Shown here: positions 36,646 through 47,400 of the stretch, piece by piece
Position numbering within the stretch: position 1 is the first letter of the stretch
Layout: each line of letters opens with the position of its first letter
Origin: Enoplosus armatus
Taxonomy: Eukaryota; Chordata; Actinopteri; Centrarchiformes; Enoplosidae
Length of the DNA stretch: 64,000 bases
Reading direction: 5' to 3'
Assembly: GCF_043641665.1 (NCBI RefSeq)
Contig: NC_092193.1
Coordinates: 14,951,501 to 15,015,500, forward strand
Made by a program: the position numbers and the translations under genes
The notes under the pieces: model-generated
What the model was told of the DNA's origin: nothing
The model's input: only the letters and a program-made list of their open reading frames with translations
Database searches by the model: none

Positions 36646-37316
36646 ATATGAAACCGACCGTATTGTTTTAAAACAAATCATTGTATTATGCAAAAGATTC
36701 ACCATTTGTATGACACACCTGAGACGTTGGGATTTGGACAATAGTATATAAAATCATATAAAGTGTCTTCCCAGTTTGGCTGGAATGCATGCAGATAATG
36801 CACAGGTTTCGTTCAGTTATACGAAGTCCTGGATAAATGTGTTTTCCAGGCCTGGAAAAGTTTTGGGAAATTGTTTTTGTTTCTTTTTTTGTTTCATGTG
36901 ATTCGTTGAATATCCAATTTAAACATTTAATTCACACAATATTAGAGCAGACATACGATCACTTATGTATCACCACAGGTCTTTGGAAACCACATGTTAA
37001 ATGTATTTTTTCATATATATACACAGAAATCACAATGTTTGGTCATAAAAATTGGTTTAAAGTCGTGAAAATCAGGTGGCCAAAATGTATATGAGCACTG
37101 GACATCACAAATTCCCCAATATCTGTTAACAGGCTTGATTTGACAAAAGGGCAGGTGCAGAAGTCTTATAACATTTGCATTTTGAAGAAGTGAAATCCTG
37201 CCTCGAGCCTCACTTAACAGTGAAGTTTAATGGGAGAGACTGCCCTCTGCTGGCTGATTATTGTCATTAACAGTCCTATTCTAGATTCTAGCAGTTAAGT
37301 TACACAGTGTGAACTC
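36646..37316. other. Intergenic space between two convergent genes
   Basis: About 670 bp between the proposed poly(A) signals of abhd17a and the GRAMD2-like gene. AT-rich; no gene, tRNA or repeat recognised. Confidence 0.5.
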
Positions 37317-37322
37317 TTTATT
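37317..37322 (-). terminator. Candidate poly(A) signal of the GRAMD2-like gene
   Basis: AATAAA on the minus strand, about 610 nt after the stop codon. Plausible end of a short 3' UTR (37323-37931) with no recognised coding content. Confidence 0.45.
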
Positions 37323-37931
37323 TCATAACATGCAAATTATTTAAAATCAAGTAACGACAAAGTCCGTCTTTCACATTCGTGTTAAGATTGACTCCGGTGA
37401 GCTCTCGCTGCCGCAGGTTGTGTTGATCTGAGATGGCAAAGACTCCAGCAACCTCCGCTAGCTGAGCTCAGCTGTTCTCCGGCCAGGAAACAAACATGGC
37501 TTCAGCAGGATGCCTCCATATGGCTCAGTGCAGGAGATCCTCGCTTCAATTTTTGATCCGTCAGCAGAGAATGAGCGCACACCTAACAGGAATATTGTCC
37601 TGGTGCTTATCTGCCAACACACTCAGTCATCCATGTAGTTCACCACATGTGGCCTGGTTCAGACATCCCAAAAGCATCTTATTGTTGGCCTGCATCCTCT
37701 GCAGACATGGTGCTAACACAGATAGTTTAATTTCCACTGTGACTACTCCACTGTGCACAATGCTGTAAATTTCTTTGGACAAAACTTTTCACTAAAAGAT
37801 GTACTGTACATCAAATGGACCTGGTCTCAAGATGCTTTTGGGAGTCTGTCTAGACAGGGATCAATGTACAGCAGGGTCTTAATAGAGTGGTGAATTGCAG
37901 GATTTTGTTTGTCACAGTCCCTTGCCACTGG

Positions 37932-37947
37932 CTACGTTTCTTGGTAC
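37932..37947 (-). CDS. GRAMD2-like coding exon 13 (stop)
   Basis: Only 16 coding nt: completes a Glu codon, then YQET and stop TAG (37934-37932). Acceptor TTTGCAG is strong. Confidence 0.7.
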
Positions 37948-40900
37948 CTGCAAAAGAAGAAGAATCAGCATGAGGCGAGGACAGTGGAGGCGGAAGTACT
38001 CATCGTTTAATTAAGCAGAAGTAGCACCATAATGTATAAATACAAGTAGTCGTGCTGTCATTAAAATTTTACTAAAATAAAAGTATTATGAGCAAAATAT
38101 ACTGAAAGTATCAAAAGTACTCATTATGCAGAGTGGCTCTAATTATACAGTAGATGCATTAATATGTAAGCAGTGTTTTAGTGTAGCTATAGCTCAAAGC
38201 AGAGCTGATTTAAATTACTTTACATACTGCAGGCTAGTTTAATCTTTAACAATGCATCATATTTTATGTGTTAATCACATGATTTGTATGTAGAAGTGTG
38301 AATCTTTAAAGTAACTACAGCTCTTTCAAAATGTAGTGGAGTAAAAAGATTTCCCTCTGAAATGTGGTGTAATGGAAGTAGCATGAAATGGAAAGTACTG
38401 TACTACAAAAAAGTAAAAACGTTGAGTAGATGTACTCAGTTACTTTCCAGCACTGAGAAAGGAGCACATTATTTAATTAACAACACACTAAGTTAATCTC
38501 TTTATAACCTTAATCTTTAGTTAGTATTCACTGTTGTTGTGAAATGCATGGGTGTGACTCTGCTCTACTCACTTATCTTTTGTCCACGTTGCTGTCGTGA
38601 ACCTGCAGAACTGCTCTGTCTGCGTCTAATCTGATCAGGTAATCATTTTAGATGTCACCAAAACAGCTTTGAGCTTTTTCCCCACCAGACTTTCTCTTGT
38701 GTCTTTCTCCCGACAGGCTCCCTTTCCTTTTTTCTTTACGCTCGTGTGTCAACTCACTCTCCGTGGTGTAAAGACAAATCAGTCAGGGCTCTCAGAGAGT
38801 TCAGCTGCTCCTCCAGCGCTATGATCCTCAGCCCGATGTACCCGGACGCCAACAGGAGCAACACCATCCTATAAACGTACAATAACGACCTGAATGCCTC
38901 TTTTCACTCACAAAGGGAAAGTGAATTGTGCAGAATGAACCAAAAGCTGAGCAGACGGCCTAAGATGGGCACATATTGTACAGTCCTAACAATAAGATAT
39001 CAGTTAACTGTATCTGTGTGGAGCCTGGGTGAACATTGTGTGATAACATTTCTATAACCGCATCTCGACGATTAGATCATTTTCTTTCCTTGTCAGCTAC
39101 CAGCCGATCCAGAAAGTCAACATACCAACATGCGCTGTAGGTGTACGATTCATGGAAGAATTGAACACAATGCAGGAAGACAGCAGGACGTTTTTAGGGC
39201 CTATTAATACTCTGAGTTACAGCTCAAGGAAACAAAGTCCCACATGCTTGTTTTACACAGCAGTAATGGTCAAATGTACACCTGTGTAGCTGTTTGAGGT
39301 GAAAGTACTTTTAGCTCCTTTATATACTGTTGGGTAATTTTAATCCATAACAATGTGTTCTGTAAAATGAGCATTTGTTTCACATGTTAAGTCTTAATCT
39401 GCTAAGAAGCATAAATAAAGGATAATACTCAAGTACCTCAAAATGAAACCGCTGGAGCTGTGAGAAATAACACTACTCACAGCATCATGTAGATGTAGAA
39501 GAGAACGCTGAGGTTCCTCATTTCTCTGAGGAAGAAGAACGGTGTGACCTTCTCAATGATCCTCCAAATCCACGATACAGCTGGTTGAGAGAAAAATCAG
39601 CTTTCTATTCTATAATGACACTTTACTCTATGCCTTATGGGTAACTTGAGTAGATGTTACAGTACGTGCGTGTCTGTTTGTGAGCTCTTACACACACCTC
39701 TGTCGTCTTCTTCTGTTAAGCTGCTTTGACGGGTGGAATTGCTTCTTGTTGGACCTGGAAATGCATTCGGTGGTATTGTTAAGACTTGTTGCTATCACTC
39801 TGTTTAGTGATAAAAATGTTCAGTATTATTACCTCAAATAGAAAAGTGCCATTTAAAAACTAAAGTCATCATTGAGAAACATTGTTCTGCTGGAACAAGA
39901 GACACACTTCCCATCTTTTTCTCACCTTCACTGGACATCTGAGGAAAGCCGTTATCGAGAAAAACACTGTGCTGTCTGCTCAGTTCATGATCTGCGCAGT
40001 CCTCCAAACTGGAATAACTGGATGCCTGTAGACAAGGACGGGGGACGCTGATGGTTAAAAGTCTTTGTCATCTTGCATCATTCACTCATATTCGCTCAAC
40101 TACAACAAGATAACTGAAAGTCCTGGTTTGGTTGCGTTAGATGAGCAGCAAGACGTACCACGTCGGGATCAGCTTCATTCTCTGCAGCGGAGAGATGAGG
40201 GCTGTTCACCCCCTGTTTCAGACAAACACAGAAACATGAGTTTAAACTGAAAAATGACTGACATGATGGCGTTATGTGCATGAAGACAGGGGGGGCACCT
40301 ACCTGTGCATGTAAACAGACAGTTTGGAGGAGTTTGTAACACATCTCGCGGTGCCTCAAAGACACAAATGAGTACTAAAAGAGAGAAAAGAAAGAGGCGT
40401 GGGAAAGGGTTAATCCTGGAACAAAGCAAACTATGTGTGTGCTCAATGTTAAGGAAGTTCATTTGAAGTCTTGGCTTGGCAAGCTGTTACTTTCACTGCA
40501 TTTCCCTTCTTCTTAACTCTTAACTCAGTTTCCATCTTTCCTTTTATTGACTGGTAGTAAACTGGACACATATGAGCCAAGCTGAATCAATTATTGTAAA
40601 TTAATAAGGACAAGTGCATAGCATTGGCCACTGCCGCAGCATTTATAGACTTAGCTAGTTTGCACTTCCCGTCCCTCGATGAGCAATTGTACAAATACAC
40701 AAAATACAGAAAAACACATACAAAACAACACAGAGCACAAATAGTAATACAATAAAAAATATTACATAACTCCCTCTGCTTCAACTTGAGCTACAAAAGG
40801 ATCCCATTAATGATCCATTTCGAGTCTGGTGGTTAAGTTCAACAACAGAGAAGGGCATCTGTTTATAGGAGGTTTTATGATTACAGTTCCCCATGGATGA

Positions 40901-43900
40901 GTTCCGTGTTACTGAGCCACAAACCCAAAGAGGTTTTACTACGTCACTCAGCACCTTTGGAGCCTGATTATGTAGGCGTTCAGGTTTAATAATAGCAAAT
41001 TCAGTTTCTGTTGGCTTCCAAAATGTCAATGCCATACAGTTATACTGTACATCTGCAATGCAAAGATGCAGTCAAGTCAATGTATATTTGAATCATAAAT
41101 TTGTCTCGGATGAAGAAAGTGAAGTGGAACAAAGGTAATAAAGAACAATACATAAGTGTGGAATCTGACCTTCTCTCCATCAGCAGTTTGAATGGACAAC
41201 ATGGATAAAGCTGAGTTATGTTTCTTCACCTCCCTGACGCTGGACACAGGAATCACCACCTGCAACATGTAGACAAAACACTGATTCTTGATGCCTTCAC
41301 AGCCTTCAAGAGGACATTACAGTCATATTAAACTTGTAGAACATTCTCAATGTGACCTGAAACACGGAGAACCGAGGTAAAGAACCAACTAGTCATTTTA
41401 TTCTCTGTCCTAAAATAATTTCCCTCTGTGAAGTCAGTCCTTGATATCAGGGTAAAAAGCCTGAACGCTGGCGATGGAAGTGACTTCCCAGCATTGCTGA
41501 TGTTAATGTTGACTGCTTCTTTACAACTTCTGGGACATGTACACTCAAAAGTCTGTTCTGCCAAAGTTACTACAAAATTAAAAACCTTAGTTTAACTACT
41601 GGCCTGAAAGGTGATTTTAAATCTGAGAAAGTCCAAGCAGCGCAACAGCTGTCATGACATTTCACTGTCAAATATCTTCGTCAGTGTGAATTAGGCTTCA
41701 CCTCCCTATGACTGAGCACGTTACCTTGGTGTCTTTGAGCAGCACGGAGGAGTAGAAACACACATGGTTGTCAGAAACAAAGAGTTTTCCATGATACAGC
41801 ACCTCCTTCTGCAAGGCACAGGTGAATGCTACAATAGAGACACACACACACACACACACACACACGCATCATTTCAAGTTGTGAAGTAGTTTCTCCACAG
41901 AGACTGACTGTCTGCTGAATCATTTACTAAAGTGTTTCAGCTCCTGATTCACTACAGACCACTTGGCAAACAAAGTATTAGGCAGCACTTAATCAGACAG
42001 ATGGCAAAAAAAGGACACAATGTGATGTAATTTCCATAATCAATATGAACAAATAAGCAACAGACTCAGCTCAACTCACAGTGTGTCAGGTTCTCCGCCT
42101 CAGGAATCTCTTGAAACAGCTTGTGGAAAGTTTTGCTGTGCTTCAGGAAGCTCTGTGTGGAACAAATAGTGAAGTGATAAATTAAGTGTTAAATACTAAA
42201 TTGTGTTTTTTAATACACAAGAAGCAGGTTTAGTGTTTGTTATCTGAAATAATTTACTTTAAAGCTGTGATAACTAATTTTTTGGCCACTTGGGGGCACC
42301 AGAAACAAGTTGTGAGCACAACATCGTCATATCATCGGCTTTTAAGTTGATATGGTTAACTTGTTAGCAAACAGCTGCTTATTAACACATCCAGCAGTTA
42401 CAGAGCAACATTAACATTCATTTGGAGTCGTGTGTCTATCAACTAGATGAATGTAACTCCTGAGGGAAATATCTGGCTCGTTAAATGCTTGCTAAATGCT
42501 CCACTATGTTCACCAGCTAGTTGCTAACTGTGTCTGTCTACTGTTTAGTGCTGAGCAGGTAGTGTACAGTGTGCTTTTAGAGATTTTTCACTGAAAAACG
42601 ACGCTGTAAGAGCGGTGAGAGTGAACCAAAACAGTAAAGTTTTGGGCTGGACAGCTAAACAGAGACTTGCTATAAAGCTCCTTAAAGCTGCTGACTCGGG
42701 TGATATGTCTCCGCAGGTTCATCACTACGAGTGACTCCTCACGTTGTCACATTGCTTTCACATTGTCATTTGATGAATTGTTATGACAAAACATTGATAA
42801 ACAGCTGCTTTAATTCTCCCTGTGCTGCAAGGAAAAAGGGATAAAACATGCGTGTTGCAGGGACCAAGAAGGAGCAGGACAACGTGAAGCCGACTTACAT
42901 GCTTGTTGATGAGCCCATCTGATCGCTCAATGGTCTCCTCTGAGATGGTCTGCCCCCTGAGGACACAAACAGGACAAATGCACCACACGAATGATATAAG
43001 GACGTTAGCAGGACTTTGTCTAGGTTTAAGAATTTAAGCCGTCTCCTCCTCAGTCTTTACTTAATCCCAGTGTAGTTTACCTGAGGGACATGTTGGAGTT
43101 GAGGCTGTGATTGAGCTCATGGATCTCCAGTCGGGCTTCGTCCAGACTCTGTCTAGATTTCTTATTGGTAAACCTGCTGCTGTATCTTCCCCCGCCAAGA
43201 TGTCCAACTCCGTCCAGACAGCTGTCCCAAGAGAGCAGGAGATAAATGTCAGACTGATGATGATCCAGCTTTTATATGACGCACACAGGTGGGACCGATA
43301 TAGAAGAACATAAAGTACAGAAATCATACAAAAAGATAAATGGATTTCTACCCGGCGGGAACATCAGTGAATGAATTCAGAGCTCACAGCATGGATGAAA
43401 ACAACTCCTGCATGCTGATGGTAAACATTTCATTATCCTCACTTTCAGTGTTTTCATCAGGTGAATTAATGTAGTTCAATCAAAGACTCAAAGGATTTCT
43501 TACATAAAGCATCAACAAAAAAATCTTTTCATGTGTTGCATCACTGTTGACTGAAGAGTAAATGGGTGAAAGCCGTGAATTTACAGCTCTTGATTGTTTG
43601 TGAATCCAATCTAATATCTCTGTCGGTTTGAATAGTTCCTTTATGTGAAAGCAAAAAGGTAATCTAGCTCCAAAGTCATTATTGAAAAACATTGTTCTGC
43701 TGGTACAAAAGCCAAACAACACAATATTAGCCGGTGATGATTACTCCATCACACACTTCTCATCTTTTTGAGTACCAGCTGTATTGACTTTCTCCCTCTG
43801 CTTGGGCAAACTGTCAGCCCATTAGACATGTCTGCAGTCTCTGGGCAACAGCAGGGGATCTCTGGAGAATGGTTTCACTTTTGTAAACCAGCGGCGTAAA

Positions 43901-44119
43901 CATTGGCCACACAACAAGAGAATTGTGCGCACCTGGTGCTCAGAGTGACTTATTTACACCGTTGGTCAGCTGTAAAAGACGGATATTGTTGTCTAATTTC
44001 AACAAAAGAAAAACTGAAGCTGTGCAAAAGAGCAGAGGAAGAAAAAAAAGACAGAAGCAGTAAAATTTTTATACTCACACAGAGCTGTCCAGTGAGAATC
44101 TCCTGTTTCTCAGGCTCAT
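37932..44119 (-). CDS. GRAM domain-containing protein 2 family (2B-like), whole coding region (13 coding exons)
   Basis: Splicing 13 exons gives 338 residues. Seen: a basic, Ser-rich N-terminus with the heptad-like SRQSLDEARLEIHELNHSL (32-50); a GRAM domain (about 81-195) with SFTCALQKEVLYHGKLFVSD, VCFYSSVLLKDTKVVIP and YKLLQTVCLHAQ; an acidic/Ser-rich linker; one C-terminal membrane span (about 288-310, LFYIYMMLMVLLLLAS); and a short tail ending in EYQET. Known: GRAMD2 proteins sit at ER-plasma membrane contacts, anchored in the ER with the GRAM domain contacting phosphoinositides. There is no VASt/ASTER sterol-transfer domain, which excludes GRAMD1. The GRAM domain reads closer to GRAMD2B (SFTCALQKE, GKLFVS) than GRAMD2A, but the short tail resembles 2A, so I give no symbol. 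The gene converges on abhd17a and lies on the same strand as ptprs. Confidence 0.85.
38000..38460 (+). repeat. Fourth interspersed repeat family (AGTACT-rich), in a GRAMD2-like intron
   Basis: Repeats such as AAAATGTAGTGGAGTAAAAA, TAGCATGAAATGGAAAGTAC and GTACTCAGTTACTTTCCA mark a widespread teleost repeat. Related pieces lie at 39295-39445 and, inverted, at 27690-28195. Confidence 0.65.
38758..38868 (-). CDS. GRAMD2-like coding exon 12 (membrane span, second part)
   Basis: 111 nt encoding MVLLLLASGYIGLRIIALEE and QLNSLRALTDLSLHHG. Acceptor TTATAG, donor GTGAGT. Confidence 0.85.
39295..39445 (+). repeat. Fragment of the fourth repeat family
   Basis: GAAAGTACTTTTAGCTCC and ATACTCAAGTACCTCAAAAT resemble the ends of the AGTACT-rich family; the middle is eroded. 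It abuts exon 11 of the GRAMD2-like gene. Confidence 0.4.
39481..39580 (-). CDS. GRAMD2-like coding exon 11 (membrane span, first part)
   Basis: 100 nt encoding VSWIWRIIEKVTPFFFLREM and RNLSVLFYIYMM. Acceptor AACCAG, donor GTGAGT. Confidence 0.85.
39698..39754 (-). CDS. GRAMD2-like coding exon 10
   Basis: 57 nt encoding PTRSNSTRQSSLTEEDDR. Acceptor TTCCAG, donor GTGTGT (weak). Confidence 0.78.
39926..40025 (-). CDS. GRAMD2-like coding exon 9
   Basis: 100 nt encoding ASSYSSLEDCADHELSRQHS and VFLDNGFPQMSSE. Acceptor TCTACAG, donor GTGAGA. Confidence 0.8.
40159..40212 (-). CDS. GRAMD2-like coding exon 8
   Basis: 54 nt, phase 0, encoding GVNSPHLSAAENEADPDV in the acidic linker. Acceptor AAACAG, donor GTACGT. 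Confidence 0.78.
40303..40374 (-). CDS. GRAMD2-like coding exon 7
   Basis: 72 nt, phase 0, encoding YSFVSLRHREMCYKLLQTVC and LHAQ, the end of the GRAM domain. Acceptor TTTTAG, donor GTAGGT. Confidence 0.88.
41170..41259 (-). CDS. GRAMD2-like coding exon 6
   Basis: 90 nt, phase 0, encoding VVIPVSSVREVKKHNSALSM and LSIQTADGEK. Acceptor TTGCAG, donor GTCAGA. Confidence 0.9.
41725..41828 (-). CDS. GRAMD2-like coding exon 5 (GRAM core)
   Basis: 104 nt encoding FTCALQKEVLYHGKLFVSDN and HVCFYSSVLLKDTK. Acceptor ATTGTAG lies next to a TG repeat; donor GTAACG. Confidence 0.9.
41840..41866. repeat. (CA)n microsatellite
   Basis: About 26 bp; reads as UG just upstream of the acceptor of GRAMD2-like coding exon 5. 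Confidence 0.93.
42080..42152 (-). CDS. GRAMD2-like coding exon 4 (GRAM start)
   Basis: 73 nt encoding SFLKHSKTFHKLFQEIPEAE, the family's FHKLF entry to the GRAM domain. Acceptor CACAG, donor GTGAGT. Confidence 0.88.
42255..42750 (+). repeat. Third interspersed repeat family, in intron 3 of the GRAMD2-like gene
   Basis: Contains TTTTTGGCCACTTGGGGGCA, AACAGCTGCTTATTAACACA, AGAGCGGTGAGAGTGAACCA and GACAGCTAAACAGAGACTTG, segments I recognise as a high-copy perch-like fish repeat. Unnamed; recognised from experience, not from a search. Confidence 0.6.
42899..42956 (-). CDS. GRAMD2-like coding exon 3
   Basis: 58 nt encoding GQTISEETIERSDGLINKH. Acceptor TCCTCAG, donor GTAAGT. Confidence 0.8.
43081..43221 (-). 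CDS. GRAMD2-like coding exon 2
   Basis: 141 nt encoding CLDGVGHLGGGRYSSRF and SRQSLDEARLEIHELNHSL. Acceptor GGGACAG, donor GTAAAC. Confidence 0.75.
44079..44119 (-). CDS. GRAMD2-like coding exon 1
   Basis: 41 nt encoding MSLRNRRFSLDSS, donor GTGAGT. The start is the first ATG in frame with exon 2 and is supported by promoter-like CCAAT boxes upstream; the N-terminus is the least certain part of the model. Confidence 0.65.
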
Positions 44120-44320
44120 GATGGAAAACAAACACTTCCAACTCATACACATGCACTCACACACGTTCATACATGCAGTGCAAGTCTGTATCTCGGTCTC
44201 TTTACTTTACAAACTCATTGAAACACCTTGTGAGTGACTCTTTGGCTTCCTTTCCTGGAAGTAACTCTGCAGCAGCAAAGAGGCAGGTGAGAAACAAAAG
44301 GCTACGGCAGCCTACTTTTA

Positions 44321-44395
44321 GGATTGGCTCCTTGTTGTGAAGTCAACCAATCAGCTGTGAGAGGTGGGTATTTTCACTCAGATTAAACCAATCAG
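44321..44395 (-). promoter_or_regulatory. CCAAT-box cluster upstream of the GRAMD2-like gene
   Basis: Three NF-Y type boxes (ATTGG at 44323, CCAATCAGC at 44347 and 44388) lie about 200-270 bp before the proposed ATG. NF-Y commonly binds spaced CCAAT pairs in proximal promoters. Motifs seen; promoter role inferred. Confidence 0.4.
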
Positions 44396-44419
44396 CACAG
44401 GCAGGTGGAAAGGCCTCAC

Positions 44420-47400
44420 ACTGCACAGCTTCTGCTCCTCATGGCAACAGTTGCTATGTGTGGCACCACCTACGCTGACCTTTTGACACACACGCTTATA
44501 CGCACAGTGTGACACAGGTATGCAGCGACAGCCGTCATGTGTTTGAGACATGACAGTCACACCGCGTCTCCTGCCGCACAACCTGCTCAGCCTGCACAGA
44601 TAGACATCAGGGAACGACTGATGGCCTACTGCACTGAAACATTACATGACATGATACAAGTTTTATGAAGTATTGGTTTACACAAATGTCCATCATTGTA
44701 CCCAACTGTAAGAAATAACAGACATAAAATGCAAAGCTCCACAAATCCACAAACAACTACTTTCCACATTTTGTATTTCCATTTCTTAAAGTCATTAAAA
44801 ACACATTAAAAACTCACAGAGACACAATGCAACAGAAATGCAGCAAATACTTGAGCAAATACAGTTGGGTTTGGCTGTACGACACAAAGCTCAGAGGAAA
44901 ACAGATTATGTAAACTGAGTGATGGACGAAATGGAAAGTGAGTCCCATTTTCTTTTGTTGTTTCTGTTCAAACTGTGATGATCTAAAAGAATGAAAAGGC
45001 TCCACAAACCTCTGAAATATGTGGGTTTTCAAATTATCAAAAATGTGAATGTTGTTTATCTTTTTTGTGTTTAAGTTTGCTTACTTAGTAGAAGACTATT
45101 TAAAAAGTATTTGTCAGTGATTTATGAATTTTGTTGCAGACAAACGTCTGAAGATTTGACGGTAAAAGTTATGTCCCTATTTTATCACTTTTTTTATCAT
45201 TTGAAAATCCATGTGCAGCACCGGGGCTCTGGCTTATATTACTTTATGGTGTCTTGTAATAGTATGTATCCATGACTCAATAAAAAAATTCATTCACTCA
45301 TTCAAATACATTCATATTTTTTTTATTTTATCCTTTATATTTCTTTTTTTCTTATTCATATTTTTACTGTTATAACCATTATTATTTACTGCACACTAGT
45401 CTTTTAGCACAGCCTTATGAGGATGCCACCCTGAATCTCACTGCACATATTATCTGAAGATGTGACAAATAATGAATTCTTGTCGGGAGAAAAGGCAGCA
45501 GATATGACAAGAAATACAGTTGGGTTTGACTGTAGGACATGAGCTCACACATTGTGAAGCATTTTCTGTTGAGATCAGGTCTCATGCTACCATGACCCGA
45601 TCATCTTACAGTTCTATAAAATATTATGTTGCCACAAACTGTGAATACAACAGCAACAGACCTTTTTCACAGAAGTGAACAGTGTACAGTACATAAACAA
45701 CACCGTGTCAGACAGAGGTTATTTTCATTTTGAAGTATGTGGAAGCTACTCAGGTTGGACCATTTTCCTTGTCCAGCTGCCCACACTGTCACACCACAGG
45801 TGGTCATATGATTGCATGGTGTCATTCCAGATGTTGGTCCTCTTCACTCCCCCTTACCCCCACACTTCCTCCACCTTTGCCTCTGTCTGCAGCTCAGAGT
45901 GCTGTGCTGACCTTTGTCCACGAATTCTGATCTGAAAATAAGGATTCAGTGCCCACTGAGTGAATCATTGTTGCCTATTGGCAATGAGTTTAGCATTATA
46001 AGGCTGGTACTTGAACAACAGTTTGTGTTATGTGTTACATTTGCAATCTATGTGAAAAACAGAAATGTGCTGACTTTTCAGGTTCTACTGGTAATGTGTA
46101 AAAATGTAATAACTAACTCAGTAACTACTCATTTCATAACAATGTTTTATAATCCTTTTCTCTTTGTTCTTTGTTGCGATTGTTTTTCTCAACATTTGAA
46201 GGTGCTCATGCTACTTCAAAAGCTTATAATCCGTGAACAGTCACTTTATATGTGTTTGTGGCTTACACACAAAAGAGATCAGTGTAGTTTAGTTTAGTTT
46301 TTAAATGTTCACATACACAGTTTCACCAGAATAGATAGAGAGGTTAGTAAGAAACTGCTGGGGATAAATATCAGATGTAAACTGAGGAGAAAAAGACAGA
46401 TAAAATAATTTAATAGCCCTGCAGAATTATTGTTAGTTCTCCAGAGTTGATTTTTGTATTGAAGTAAATTTAACTTCACATACTGTGTCGCACGATCCAC
46501 ACCACTGCCAGCCTTTTCAGTTGAACATGATCTACAGTGCTCAGTAGGTGTTTGTTCGGAGCATTTCAGGGTCACACTGACTTTCGTGACTTGCCTTTGT
46601 GTGTGAGGCTGAAGGAAAACAGCTACCTGCATTGAAAACGAACACTTCCTTATACAGGTGAGTGAGATTGATTTCATTGTATGGAGTCATGTAACTACAC
46701 TTGAAGGTGTAAAGTTACCGGGCCTGTCTCAACACATCTCAAGAAGGAAATACGGCAGTCATTAAGTCATTAAAGCATTCATGAATTGTTCTGGAATGGA
46801 CAGAAAAATACATTCCTCACATCCTCTTTTTCCTCCTTTTCTTTTTCCTCTTATTACTTGAAAATATTAAATACAAATGAGTGGTTGGCTTTCTGAGGTT
46901 TTGAGGGATTAGCAGGTTAAAGTATTAGCCAATTGCATTCAGTCCTCAGTGACAAGGCACTTCAGCAGTTCTTCATATCAACAGACAGATCATAGTCATA
47001 ACAATGGGGATGATGTTGCTGTATGTGAACTTTATGCAGGCAAAGGGGTCAGAGATCAGATGTATCCAGTGAGTTTCATTATTAGTGAATTACAGCTGAT
47101 TATATCTCCTCATGGACTGACAACACACACGATCAGTGATGGAGGGAGCAACATTCCTCTTCATCTCCTGATCATAAACGTAATGTTAGTTATCTGCAGA
47201 ATGTTGCCGATTCAAAGGAAGAGAGACTGAAAATTTAAGACTGAGGGGTGTTTGGAAACACCTCTCATCAGGGAAAGTCATTCCTTTCCTTGTTCCTGTT
47301 GGCTACAAAATTGCAAAATTGGACCAAAAAAATCTTAAAACTAAAATGTAAAGCTAATGAGAGGACCTTAAAGGGATAGTTTAGTCTCTTGTCTGTACAC

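Noticed and set aside
37496..37768. 90-residue plus-strand frame between abhd17a and the GRAMD2-like stop
   Set aside because: No domain, and it overlaps the 3' UTR of the GRAMD2-like gene on the other strand. The inverted repeat inside it was reported instead.
46309..46677. 122-residue minus-strand frame in the ptprs/GRAMD2-like gap
   Set aside because: Low-complexity, no promoter or splice structure and no family match.
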